Positions 11,191 to 23,075 are shown, counted from the first letter of the stretch. The stretch is DNA of 64,000 nucleotides from Costus lasius (GCA_027563935.2 CM050454.1:2898501-2962500); one strand, 5' to 3'. Program-made: numbers and translations. The notes: a model not told the origin generated them from the sequence alone.

Positions 11191-11728
11191 CTAATTAAGA
11201 AGGTGATTAGCAGTATCTGTCGTGTATGATTTGAGTTCGATGGATGAATACTTGAACCTATATCCACTACTTCTGAAATATTAGAGTTTTGATATCTTCC
11301 AAGTATTTAGACTTTTGGCGCGCCTCCTAAACACTAGATCCTTAACATCTCCTGAATGCTTGATTTGTATGTGCTCTCTAATAAGCATGCTGACATGATT
11401 TGAGCCATTCATTTTATTGATATGATATGATTTAAGCTCAGTAGGCTAAACTTATGCAAGCCTACTTTCCACATTATGACAGGTATATTTGTAAATATAT
11501 GTAGAGCCATAGGCTAAACATAAATAAAAATATATGTAAACATAAACATATATATATATATATATATTTGTAAACATATATAAATATATATATAAATAAT
11601 AAAAAAAATATGTAGATAGTACTATTTCTTCTAATAGTAATTTATAGTATTTTGACAGTAAATAATACTACTTTTAAAGTACTTGCACTCACCTACACTA
11701 CAATCCTAAACTAGCCCTATGTCCATAT
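11191..11728. repeat. Duplicated spacer before solo LTR 1
   Basis: Colinear with about 4010-4680, 29670-30045 and 50905-51300. It includes a short TA-rich tract at about 11540-11600. Non-coding. Confidence 0.65.
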
Positions 11729-12789
11729 TGTCACGCCCCGGTCGGATCGGTCTAGAATTAGCGCTTATCCGCTTCCTAGAGCCGTCCGGCGGAATACCAG
11801 AACGTAACTCTCCCTAGGGTTTCCGACCCGAAATTAGAAACCCTAATCTCCCCGGATAATTTTTATCCCCAAAATACAATTCGCACGGAGAAACCCTAAC
11901 CCTAATTTAGAAATCAAAACCCTAAATTAATTTACCTCCTCTGATTTTGACCAAAGTCAAAATCAGACCCTTGCTTACGTCGGCGTGACGTCAGCCGTCG
12001 ATCGAAAATCTCGCCGCCGCGTTAACTTTTCTCTGCTGACGTCGTGCTGGCGTCAGGCGTCCCGATTTAGAACGAAATCGAAATCGATCGCGAAATCAGC
12101 GTTGACCGGCTGATTCCGCTGACTTCCTCCTCGTTTCGTCTTCGTCTTCGAGCTCGCGACGCTGCTCGCGTCGCCTCAACTGCCGAACGTCGCCGCGTCC
12201 ACGAACTCGCCGAAGCCTTCCGTCGACGTCCCAACGGTCGCCTGCCGTCGGACGCGTCGCCGGTGATATCACACAGATCGGGGAAACGAAGGAGAAGAGA
12301 AGTAGCTCTTTATTCACCTGGAAAGAGTTACAAGCCCTCTCCCTACTCCGGCAACCCCTGTCGCCGGTACCCACTCCCCTCCCTCGCCGGTCGTAGCCGG
12401 TTACAGTCGCTCATTCCTCTCGAACCAAAAACCCTCGTCGGAGATGGAATCCTTTTCCTCTCGTCCGCCCTCGTCCGCAGTTTTATAAGGGAAGCGTCGC
12501 CGCTCCCTTCCACGCGATACGTTCGCGTTTCTAGCCGCCTCCGCTTTCCTCGCCACTGTAACCGCGTCCGAGCTCCGCGTCCGTCGCGTTGTCGACCGCG
12601 TCTCGCGGCGGCGACGAGCTCGCGCCCGCGTTGTGCGTGGCAGCCGAAGACGAGCCCTGGTCAACGTTGCTTGTTGACCAGGTATTCTTACCTTGTGAAC
12701 GGGCTCCGCTCCATGTTTTGCCGAGTGGGCTTGGGTTGGTGCTTGGCCCATTGGGCATTGGGCCGAACCGATTGAACCAGGGCCTAACA
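11729..12789 (-). mobile_element. Solo LTR 1 (Ty3/gypsy-like family)
   Basis: On the + strand it starts TGTCACGCCCCGG and ends GGGCCTAACA, so it has TG...CA ends. The 5-bp duplication CATAT lies on both sides (11724-11728 and 12790-12794). The empty site is seen in the paralogous spacers (near 4670, 30035 and 51295). It is 1061 bp and shares ends and interior motifs with 40099-41322. On the minus strand a TATAAAA (12481-12487) precedes an AATAAA (12309-12314), giving the orientation. No internal retrotransposon domain is present, so this is a recombined solo LTR. Open frames inside it are not genes. The gypsy assignment rests on LTR size and end sequence only. Confidence 0.85.
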
Positions 12790-12794
12790 CATAT

Positions 12795-13181
12795 ACTATT
12801 GGACTGCTAACTGTATTAAATTGACCAATAAATATGTAGATAGTACCATTTCTTTCTGCCGCATCCACAAAGTAGTGTCATATTATCTATGATTTTAATA
12901 AATATTCAAGGATAAATACTTGATTCTAGAATGCCAATAAATCATATAAAAATTAATTTGAATTTAAAAAAACTAGAGTCATAGTTTAGAAATGATATAT
13001 ATAATTAACTTCAATTTCAAATCATTATTCTTGTTGTTACTATTGTTCCATGGAGAAATAAACTCATTTCATTATAAACAAAATATCAATATTTGCTGGA
13101 AATAAAAGATAAAACTGATTAGTCCTTACTTGAGTCAAGCAAATAAATGCTGATATTGATTTGAAAATAATATCACCTTTA
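12795..13181. other. Duplicated spacer between solo LTR 1 and the Tourist-like element
   Basis: Colinear with about 4675-5050, 30045-30420 and 51300-51715. AT-rich, with no gene seen. Confidence 0.6.
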
Positions 13182-14148
13182 GGCTGTGTTTAATAGGAAA
13201 GATAGAAAATTGAAAGGAAGGGAAAGTAAAAAGGAAAAGAAAATAAAAAGGAAGGAAAGTAAGAAGATTTTTTGAGACTGTGTTTAATGAAAAGGAAAGA
13301 AAGTTGAAAAGATTGATATAATCATTCTATTTTTTTCTTTTTACACTCGCATTATATAAATATAATTAAATACTATTAAAAATTATGATTTAATATTAAT
13401 AAATAACTATAAAACTAATTAAATATTATTAAATACTATAAAATTAATTAAATACTATTAAATACTATAAACTAATTAAATATTATTAAATACTATAAAA
13501 TTAATTAAATACAATTAAATACTATAAAACTAATTAAATATTATTAAATACTATAAAATTGATTAAATATTATTAAATATTATAAATCTAATTAATATTT
13601 ATTAGATACTATAAAATTAAATAAATACTATTATATACTATAAAACTAATTAAATATTATTAAATACTATAAAATTAATTAAATATTATAAATCTAATTA
13701 AATATTATTAAATACTATAAATCTAATTAAAAAAACTATGTAAAACTTTGAGTCTAATTGTGTATCACGTGTTTATACTAAAAATAATTAAAATTAAAAG
13801 TATATTTGTTCATAATATTATTTGGTACTTTTCATATTAAATTCTTGACGATTGCATTGAAATCAAATATCTAATTGTGTCAACTTATAAACTTAAATTA
13901 GCAAACTATTAAAATGCCTCGTGACGTGAGATTACTGGGACGAGCAACGTGCGGGAGTGAAATTAGGGTGACAACACATGCAGAAGCTCGAATCCGCCCG
14001 ATTCGGACGGATGAAGATTGGAAGGAAAGTTAAGCATCTTTCCGTTCACGTTTCCATTCCTATCTTTGCTCTATTAAACACACTAAAATATCAATCCTTT
14101 CTTCTTTCTTTCCTTTCCCTCCCTCTTTCCTCTTCATTAAACACAGCG
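13182..14148. mobile_element. Tourist-like (PIF/Harbinger-type) non-autonomous element
   Basis: The left end GGCTGTGTTTAAT and the right end ATTAAACACAGCG are inverted repeats. Both are flanked by TTA (13179-13181 and 14149-14151), the 3-bp TWA target typical of PIF/Harbinger MITEs. The paralogous spacer at about 51715 lacks the element and shows a short cacctttt-gagtt empty site. Purine-rich tracts (ggaaag) lie inside the left end, with their complements inside the right. The centre (about 13360-13735) is an AT-rich tandem array. It is 967 bp with no transposase. The 67-codon frame near its right end (13978-14181) is not supported as a gene. Confidence 0.8.
13360..13735. repeat. AT-rich tandem array inside the Tourist-like element
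   Basis: Many imperfect copies of a unit of about 25-30 bp built from aattaaatattattaaatac and ctataaaactaattaaa. Non-coding. Confidence 0.8.
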
Positions 14149-14151
14149 TTA

Positions 14152-14814
14152 GAGTTGTCTCTCTCACTAAGTCGTGGTTGATTTTTTTTTTTTTTAACAA
14201 AAGAGATGTTGTTTTTAGTTTTCACTAATTGGGATAATTGTATGACCGTAATAATTGACAACAAAATGTTGGGATTAAATTCTCCCTTCTTTTTGAAAAG
14301 TTAATTATATGATTGAGATCATATACGTGATTAGAAAATCATTTGTGGTATGATCAATTTGAATTTTTTTGAATAAATCTTAAGATTTAATTGATTTTTA
14401 TTTTGAAAACTGATGATAACATTATCTTTGTTTGTTGGATAGTTAATTTGTTACAATTATTGTGATAAGTACATGATTGAATATTTATTCGTGAATTGAA
14501 TGTGCTAACTTTTGGATATAAGCTGGAGGGCTCATCCAGATTGATTTCTGCAAAAAATTTATGCTTGGACCCCATTGTCAGTCTACGTTCAAGGCAAGCA
14601 AAGAAATAAATGATAGAGATTCATGTGCATTTATCCTCAATTTTCTTCTTTGTTCCAAAAATAGACCGATTAAAAATGATAAAGCGAAAAAACAAACGGA
14701 TAGAAATGCTGAAAATAAAATAGGGTAGTCAAGCAATGAATGCGTGTGAGATGAGTGACATGAAGAATCCAATAATACACACTGATATTAATTAATTAGA
14801 AAAGAGTGATGGAT
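14152..14814. other. Spacer upstream of the gene B promoter
   Basis: Colinear with about 30840-31190, 43110-43580, 51720-53040 (minus its insertion) and 62725-63205. No gene; the minus-strand frames at 14387-14575 and 14578-14772 recur only because the spacer is duplicated. Confidence 0.6.
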
Positions 14815-15195
14815 TATGTATGATGACTACTTCTGTACGCATCCAATCAGTTCAAGCCATTTATTTGCAACACTTAGCTTTAGAGTTGACTGACTTTAGA
14901 CAAAAGTCAAGACACTTACGTTTGTGTGCATTTACCAGACTCACTTCAGAGTTGACGGATGATGACTACTTACGTTTGTGTGGATTTACCAGACTCACTT
15001 CAAGAGTTGACCGACTGTGCTGAACTTCAAGAGTTGACCGACTGTGCTGAAAAGTCAAGATACAGGGAGACAGATATTTTTTTTACTGCTCTGCAAATTG
15101 AAATATGCGGCAGCTGGAATTTTGAGATAAGCATGTTCTGCTTATATAATAACCATGTGATGAGCCTTCTCCTGCGTATCCAACAAACACTCAAA
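14815..15195 (+). promoter_or_regulatory. P1 promoter of gene B: W-box cluster and TATA box
   Basis: Strict W-box cores TTGAC[CT] occur at 14886-14891, 15007-15012 and 15034-15039, and on the opposite strand at 14905-14910 and 15053-15058. A related TTGACG lies at 14952-14957. A 27-bp direct duplication (14997-15023 and 15024-15050) doubles one of these sites. A TATA box, TATATAATA, is at 15143-15151, about 45 bp before the chosen start codon. W-boxes bind WRKY factors, and clusters are common in defence-gene promoters. Function here is inferred from motif density and position. Confidence 0.7.
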
Positions 15196-18100
15196 ATGAT
15201 GATCAAATCCCCAAGCAGCCTCCTATTCTTCTTCCTCTCGCTTGCTTTGCTGAGCATCAAGCTCCGCGGCATGACGTTGCATGCCACCGCTGCAATGATC
15301 CGCTGTCACAATGCGGAGAGGCAAGCCCTGCTGGAGTTTAAGCGCAAGCTCGATGATCCTTCCAACCGCCTCTCTTCCTGGGTTGGCAAGGATTGCTGTA
15401 CGTGGAAGGGCATTGGCTGCAGCAACATCACTGCCCACGTCATCAAGCTCAACCTTCGGAATGAACATTATTATGATGGTCATGAATATTATTTAGAAAG
15501 GAAAATGTTTCAGTTGCGGGGTGATATAAGTACTGCTTCGTCGCTGCAATCTCTTGAGGAGCTGACTCATCTGGATCTTAGCGGCAACGACTTTAGCGGG
15601 CACAACATCCCTGCCTTCTTCGGTTCTTTTCCTAGACTAACTTATCTTGATCTCTCCGGAGCAAGCTTCATCGGTAGAGTACCAGACCAGCTCGGAAATC
15701 TCTCCACCTTGCAATACCTCGACCTTTCCTATAACTGGTATGATGGTTATGATTATAATGGTGACTCAATTGGCTCCTTGTACGTTGAAAACCCAGGATG
15801 GATCGCTCGCCTCACTTCCCTCCGACACCTCAATATGAGTTTGGTTAGTTTTGGAGGTGCGTCTAGTTGGTTTGAAGCACTGAATGTGCTCCCTCACATT
15901 CAAGACGTCGAATTGGTCGGGTGTGATCTAATAGGGTCGCTTCCTCATTCCCCACTACATCTCAATTTCACAGCGCTCCAAACACTTAATTTGGCAGGTA
16001 ATTTATTTACATGAAGTGTCTTTAACTTTGATTAGAATGATATGATCTAATATATATCACCTCTTTTTAATATTTGCCAGATAATAATATAAATGGCACT
16101 GAACCAGTGTGGCTATACAATTTAACTACCTTGGAGAGTCTTGATTTTTCTTGGAATGATATCTACTGGTCGTCCATGCATGGCTCCATAATAAGGTTGG
16201 CTTCTTTAAAGGAACTAGATTTGTCTGGAAATATAATATCTAAGAGTTTCCTACTATTGTTGGCCAACCTCTGCAAGCTCCAAATTTTGGGATTAGCAGA
16301 CATCACAATCAAGGATAAGCCATCCAATCTACAGATGCTCTTTTCTGGATGTCTTATGTATAGCTTGGAGGAGTTATATCTTTACAACAACCAACTCAAT
16401 GGTTCTCTTTCTAATTGGTTAGGAAACATGAAGAATCTCAAGTATATTGATTTTCATAATAATTTGTTCCATGGCTCTATTCTAAATTCTCTTGTAAGCC
16501 TAACCTCATTACAGTATTTGGATTTGAGGTACAATAACTTGAATGGGACAATTGGAGACAACATTGGACAGCTAAAGAATCTCATCCATTTGGATCTATC
16601 GAATAACTTGCTCCATAGCTCTATACTAAATTCTCTTGGAAGCCTAACCTCATTACAGTATTTGGATTTGAGGTACAATAACTTGAATGGGACAATTGGA
16701 GACAACATTGGACAGCTAAAGAATCTCATCCATTTGGATCTTTCGAATAACTTGCTCCATGGATCATTTCCATTGTCTCTTGAAAGCTTGACATCATTAC
16801 AGTATTTGGATTTGGGGTACAATAACTTGAATGGGACAATTGGAGACAACATTGGACAGCTAAAGAATCTCATCTATTTGGATCTATCTCATAACTTGCT
16901 CCATGGATCATTTCCATTGTCTCTTGAAAGCTTGACATCATTACAATATTTAAGTTTGCAGTCTAACAACTTGAATGGAATAGTTGGAGAAAGCATTGGC
17001 CAGCTAAAGAATCTTATCTATTTAGATCTGTCTGATAACTTGCTACATGGATCATTGCCAGTGTCTTTTGGAAGCTTGACATCATTACAATATTTGTATT
17101 TGGGTTATAACTCATTGAGTTTGTCCCCAATCCAATTGGCTAATTTATCAAGTTTAAAATACTTGGCCATTACAAATAACATCTTGTTCATGGAAGAGAG
17201 CGATGATTGGATCCCTACATTCCAGCTTGTGGGACTTGATATGGATTTATGCAAAATTGTGCCTAGGCCACATTTCCCAAAATGGCTCCAAACACAAACT
17301 ATACTTTCTTCATTAAATTTGAGAAATGTAGGAATTGAAGGCACAATTCCCGATTGGCTTCCTTCTAGTTTAAGGTATTTATCTCTCTCCGATAATAAAA
17401 TTAATGGAAATTTAATGCATTACTTTCCAAACCTCAAGCGTTTATATCTTTCAAATAATTCATTATCAGGCCGCCTTGAGTTACAAATGGCAAATATGAT
17501 ACCAAATCTAAAGTCCTTAGATCTCTCTAATAATCACTTCATTGGTGAGCTTTCATTAAACTTCACAAAGCTACAACATTTGGATCTCTCAAACAATATG
17601 TTCTCAGGACATCTCAATCCAACAATCAACAACACACTCTTAAACTTATACTATCTTGATTTATCTACGAATAATTTTAGTGGAAGCATTCCCCATTCTC
17701 TTTGTCAAATGAATTTATTGTTTACACTCCGCATTTCCAAAAATAGTTTTTCAGGACAACTTCCCAATTGTTGGAATAGTTCCTTTAGTGCAGAGTACTT
17801 AGATTTTTCACACAACCAAATTTATGGAGAAATTCCAAACACCCTTTGTAACCTAAGGAGCATAAAATTCCTACATTTGGCCTACAATCATTTATCTGGT
17901 AGAATTCCCCTTTGTTTACATGATTGTAAACATTTGCTTACTCTTGATGCTGGACATAATTACTTAATAGGAAATATTCCATCTTGGTCTAATAAGAATT
18001 TGCCTTATTTAAAAGTTCTCAACTTACGCTCTAATTTTTTGAGCGGCATCATTCCCGAATTGTCTAAGCTTACGTGTCTTCAATCATTAGATCTCTCTAA

Positions 18101-18821
18101 TAATAACCTCTCAGGATCAATTCCACAAACCTTTGGTAATTTTATTACAATGAGAACCTCACAGCAATACTGTAGCACCACCACCGATTTTTCGTCCAAT
18201 TTTGATAAATTTTGGTTCTGTATAAAAGGAAATGAGCACGAGTACATGACATTAGATTCACTTGCCAAATCTATTGATCTCTCCAATAATAACTTGTCAG
18301 GATATATCCCTAAGGAAATAGGGAACTTATATGGATTACAAAACTTAAATCTATCTAAAAATAACTTAATAGGGGAGATACCAAGGAGCATTGGTGGAAT
18401 GCTGAATCTAGAAGCTTTAGACTTATCAAGAAATAATTTATCAGGTGCAATTCCTTCATCTTTAGGAGATTTGTCTTTTTTGGGCATCTTGAACTTGTCA
18501 TATAATAACTTCTCGGGCAATATTCCTGCTGGTAGACAACTGCAAACATTTAGTGCATCTACTTATATTGGAAATCCATACCTTTGCGGTTTTCCCCTTA
18601 TAAAAAACTGTACAGATGACAAAGCAAAAGGCAACGCAGAAGAAGAAAACACAAATGGTGATGGAAGTAGGGAAACAATATGGCTATTCAGTAGCATCAC
18701 AATGGGATTTATTATGGGATTTTGGGGAATTTTGGGCATTCTTCTATTGCATAAAAGGTGGAGAATCCTGTACTTCCATACTATTGACAACGCCTACCAC
18801 AAGCTATGCATGGAGATGTAA
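15196..18821 (+). CDS. LRR receptor-like protein, Cf/EIX type (copy B, intact)
   Basis: Exons 15196-15997 and 16081-18821, with an 83-bp GT-AG intron; the joined frame is 1180 codons plus TAA. Order: signal peptide (about 1-32, hydrophobic core [11 protein letters not shown]); LRR N-cap with C37, C67-C68 and C75; about 30 plant-type LRRs (LxxLxLxxNxLxGxIP), of which residues 398-613 are 4.5 copies of a 48-residue double-LRR module; island about 950-1000; closing LRRs and a Cys cap; an acidic juxtamembrane stretch; membrane helix about 1136-1158 with G-x3-G spacing; 22-residue tail without a kinase. Expected role: plasma-membrane immune or developmental receptor acting with SOBIR1/BAK1-type kinases (family knowledge). 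The start was chosen from copies D and E and TATA spacing. An in-frame ATG at 15160 could add 12 residues but lies only about 10 bp after the TATA box. Splicing is inferred from the paralogues. Confidence 0.92.
16470..17117 (+). repeat. 144-bp LRR module array in gene B (4.5 copies)
   Basis: Near-identical 144-bp units start at 16470, 16614, 16758, 16902 and 17046, the last partial. Each encodes two 24-residue LRRs (LTSLQYLDL... and LKNLIHLDL...). Units 1 and 2 are almost identical to each other, as are units 3 and 4 at their starts, showing recent module duplication within the gene. Confidence 0.9.
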
Positions 18822-21599
18822 GTGAAGATGAGAAGGAAATATGTTATAGAAGATTAAGACGGCTAATGTATTGTAAGCACTTCCTGGAAGTAATTTACCT
18901 AAAAAAGGAGCAGTTGGCAAAGCTTGGATGTCTCTTCAGACAAGGAAGAATCAGGAGCATATGGCAATCAGTTGTTTGCGTTGATTAAAGATTGTCTCTG
19001 CAGGAGCATATGGCAATCAGTTGTTTGCGTTGATTAAAGATTGTCTCTGCAAGCTTGGAAGACCAAATGAAAATTAGTTGTTGTGTTGACTAAATAATAA
19101 GAAAATAATATCATGTAGAAGGAAAATGAGGAGGAAAAGTTGTATTTCTGTGTTTCATGTGCCGTTTGATGAGTCATAAGATGATTTATGTTCAAATTAT
19201 AATTTCACATTAGCTGGAGAGAAATAATCTGAGTTTATAAAATGAAAAATAACTATAAAATGCCAATAATCTGATTTGAACATGACTAAAAATGATTTCT
19301 TCAAAGGAAACAATCGTTTTTGTCATGGTTCATAATTTAGCCTAGGAACACAAAATGTTAAATAGTAAGAGAATAAAATTCTGTAGGTAGAAAATGAGGG
19401 AAAATTTTGCATCTCTATACAAACTTATAGCTTGTGATGATGAAGGATGACCTTTTGCCACTTTACAATAGCAACTTGTCATGAATAATGAAAACAGATG
19501 TCTGGCTTTAGAGAACTTTATGGTAAGTTCATATTGCTAATTTCTCAATGCTGCCTTATTTATTGAGTAAATTAGAGGAAATACAACATGGCTAGTAATT
19601 TTCTCTTAAATCCATCCGTCTGATGAAAAGCTTGCTTAACATGAAGTATGTCTGCGAGATTCACTATTTTATTTTGGTGTTTAGGTTTCCTCTGGCTCAG
19701 AGGAAGCACATGATAATATTGTTTGGCAGCAGAAGACCCTTGTCAAGATTAACATCTTGTATCGGGTCTTCATGAAGGATTGACTACTGACAAGAGATTT
19801 TTTCTGCAAATTGAGAAATTGGTTGATGAAACGAGTATCATTTCCGGAGGAGCAATATCAAAATATTACTCTGCAGTGATGTTTTTATTCTACCATTTCC
19901 GGAGGAGCAATATCAAAATATGGAGAACTAAAATGCAGCAAAATTTTGTTCAGACTAAATTTTAACGACTTTTACCATCCAGTAAAAGTTATCAGTCCTA
20001 AACATCATCGTCATTTATCATCCATCCTAAATATATAAAAGCATAGCAACCATGCGATCGATAATACCTTCATACTTTACATCATCATTAATGTAATTAT
20101 AATTATTAACAGAAATTAGCTAAAAGGAACTACAATTATTTCATTTCAAGTAATAAAAATAGAAAAAAATATAAAAAATACTAGTCACTTTCTATGGAAG
20201 TCTCTATTCTATGTAACCATTTCTAGATTGCACTTTTTTAATGCTTAGAAGCAAAACAATGGGGATTAACCAAAATTAGCTAAATAGGGATTGGTAATAA
20301 GATGAATGCATGATCCAAAATGAAATCTCAACTACATGTGTATAATATATATGTGCAAATAGAAAAAAATAATCAATATACATCCTATCACATTAAAAAT
20401 GGAGCTGTTAATGGTTATCTCCATTTGTGCATTACGCCTTGCACTCTAATAAGAGTGGTTCTACCATCAAACTCCAAAAAGTGGAACGATTGCTATCAGA
20501 TAGCCTAATCATATTGTGTAACACTTGAAAACTCTAGTATTATCTAAATGACAATCTTGTAGTAAATTGATTACTTAATAGAGTTACTCGTTTATTTGTT
20601 TCTTTTAAAATGCCCAGTTCTTTTGGCCGTATCAAAAAAACAAGTGTCCTATTATCTATCATTAGTCAACTTAGAATTTTAATAAAAATTCAAAAACAAA
20701 TACTAAATTCTAAAATGCCAATAAATTATATTAAAATTAATTTGAATTTAAAGAAAATTAGAGTCATTGTTTAGAGATGAAACATATTATTAACTTCAAT
20801 TTCGAATTATTATTCTTGTTGTTACTATTGTTGTATGGAGAAATAAACTCATTTCATTATAGACAAAATATCAATATTTGTTGGAAATAAAATAAAACTG
20901 GTTAGTCCTCACTCCAGTGAAGCAAATGAACACTGATACTGATCTGAGTACGTCATTCTTCATCTTCGTTCACGGGCACGTAATCAATCTAGAGGACAGT
21001 GATATTGATCTGAGTATATCATTCTTCATTTTCCATCACAAGCACGCAATCAATCTAGACGATAGTGAGTGAATTGTGAGATCATCAATCCATTAACAAA
21101 TTAATGTTCATCTTTGACCTTCCAAAAAAAAATACATTCATTCTATGGTCCTATTGATCAAAGGTATACACACATTTTTCTCTACTTTACAATATTCATC
21201 GTCTGCACTTTCGTTCCAATTTTCAAGTATTTCTTTCTACTATATAGCGAGTCACATTAATTTGCAGAATTAATTAATCTTGATAGTATTTTGTATTTGT
21301 ATAAATTTTTTTTGTTACCGGATGGGGGTTCAAACTTCAAATGCACGTAAGCAATAACGCCACTTTGAGTAAACCCATTTTTCTTTATAAATGAATTTAA
21401 TTGAATCAAATATTATAGTTTATGTTTGGATAAATTTGATTCTACTTTCTAGTTATTTTCATTTTTACCTTTTTTTTCTTACTTAGTTGAATTCTATCTG
21501 CCACTTGTGTAGATTTATTTATTAACAATAAATTTAATTTAATTTAAGCTCTTAGATTACAATTTATATGATTTAGATCGTTAAACTATTGAATACGAT
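18822..21599. repeat. RLP 3'-flank duplicated block (copy B)
   Basis: Colinear with 717-3230 and 46498-49250. Close behind the stop codon is a 49-bp direct duplication (18952-19000 and 19001-19049), shared only with pseudogene C (26535-26632). The TATA-less sub-block near 19587-19975 is the one found behind the orphan promoter at 5537. Around 19890 a 20-odd-bp piece is repeated (ttccggaggagcaatatc). No gene seen. Confidence 0.75.
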
Positions 21600-22040
21600 G
21601 TACTTTAAGTCCTCTTATTGGACTGACTTTGGCCAAAAGTCAAGTCGCATGCAATTGGACGATTAGAAAATGAATGATGGATGATAACTACATTTTGTGT
21701 GCATTTGCGAGACTTGCTTGAGTGTTGATGACTCTGCCCAAAAGTCAAGACATGTGGTTGGACATTTAGGAGACAGAGGGCCCGTTTGGGAATGCGCCGC
21801 GGCTCGCCTTTCGCCAGTCAAGCGCGGGTCAAAAGGCGGATTCCTTTGTTAAAAATATGGGCACGCCCTTCAGATATATGCTGCAGGTGCCACGGGTCAA
21901 ACGCGGGTCAACTTTTGCCCGCGCAGCCTGCACTCCTAAACTGGCCCAGAGATTGTTTTTACTAGTCTTTGCAAATTGAAATATGCGGAAGCTGGAATTT
22001 TGAGATAATCAGGTGCTTTTTATATAATAATGATATGATC
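21600..22040 (+). promoter_or_regulatory. P2-type W-box block without a gene, split by a MITE
   Basis: Carries gttgactgactttggcc, aaaagtcaag and a second aaaagtcaag site, then gctggaattttgagataatc and a TATA box (tatataataatg) near 22020. A 168-bp MITE (21779-21946) sits between the W-box part and the TATA part. No RLP coding sequence follows. Confidence 0.6.
21779..21946. mobile_element. 168-bp GC-rich MITE
   Basis: The ends GGCCCGTTTGGGAATGC and its imperfect complement (GCACTCCTAAACTGGCC at the right) form inverted repeats. CAGAG flanks both sides (21774-21778 and 21947-21951). Uninterrupted versions of the site exist in the P2 blocks at 23295, 28940, 41740 and 61355. The superfamily is not assigned with confidence. 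Confidence 0.75.
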
Positions 22041-23075
22041 GACTCTTCTCGTGAACTCTCGATTGTCTCCGGCAAATTTTTGATCATCTCTTGTGAACTT
22101 TCACCTGTCTCTGATGAACTCGCCAGCTATTATAAATGAATTTTAACTTTAGCTAAAAAATTTAAAACGTATCTTTAAGGTATCTTTAAAACGTATCAAT
22201 ATACATCCTATCACATTAAAAATGGAGCTGTTAATGGTTATCTCCGTTTTTACATTACGCCTTGCACTCTAATAAGAGTGGTTCTACCATCGAACTCTAA
22301 AAAGTGGAACGATTGCTATCACATAGCCTAATCATATTGTGTAATACTTGAAAACTCTAGTATTATCTAAATGACAATCTTGTAGTAAATTGATTACTTA
22401 ATAGAGTTACTTGTTTATTTGTTTCTTTTAAAATGTCCATTTCTTTTGACCGCATCAAAAAAACATGAATGACCCTAATAGTTGATAGCAAGATTTTGCT
22501 AATTGGTAATCTCTCTCACTTCACTGGTGATTTTTTTTTAAAAAAAAAATAAACAAGAAAAATATGTGTTGTTTTTAGTTTTTGCTAATTGGGTTAATTG
22601 AATGACCCTAATAGTTGATAACAAGATTTTGGTATCAAATTCTGTTTTTATTAAATTATTTACATAAAAAAAATTAATTATACCACTGAGATCAAATATA
22701 TGATTAGAAAATCATTTGTAGCATGATCAATTTAATTTTTTTGTTAAATCTTAAGAATTAATTGGTTTTCATTTGATGATATTTAAACATTATCTTTGCC
22801 AACTTATGTCCAAAAGTTCGAACTCTGAGGAAAACTAGTAGTTAACTCCATTTGTCAGTTTTTGCTCAAGTCAAGCAAATAAATAAATGATAGAGATTCA
22901 AGTGTATCTATCCTCAATTTTCTTCTTTGTTCCAATCAAAAATTGACCGATTAAAAATGATAGAGCCAAAAAAACTGAACGAAATGCTGAAAACAAAAGA
23001 GGTTTGACAAGTAATCGATGCGTGTGATATAAGTGGCATGAAGAATCCAATAATACACAAAAGAGTAATGGGTTA
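22041..23075. other. Spacer between two P2 blocks
   Basis: Duplicated AT-rich sequence. The first part matches the downstream side of P2 blocks (gtctctgatgaactc) and then repeats 20380-20600-like sequence (about 22195-22460). The second part matches 28080-28720. The minus-strand frame at 22898-23119 recurs near 28543 as part of the same spacer and is not supported as a gene. Confidence 0.6.

Noticed and set aside
12263..12868. 155-170-codon frames in the first solo LTR, and similar ones at 40503-41299
   Set aside because: GC-rich LTR sequence without a domain; the two LTRs do not conserve a common protein.
18080..18520. Long minus-strand open frames (up to 146 codons) antisense to every RLP copy
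   Set aside because: They mirror the LRR codon pattern, recur wherever the LRRs recur, and have no promoter or domain of their own.
18616..18825. 69-codon + strand frame overlapping the RLP C-terminus in another phase, conserved in A, B, C, D and F
   Set aside because: Conservation follows from the near-identical coding sequence it overlaps; the product has no recognisable feature.
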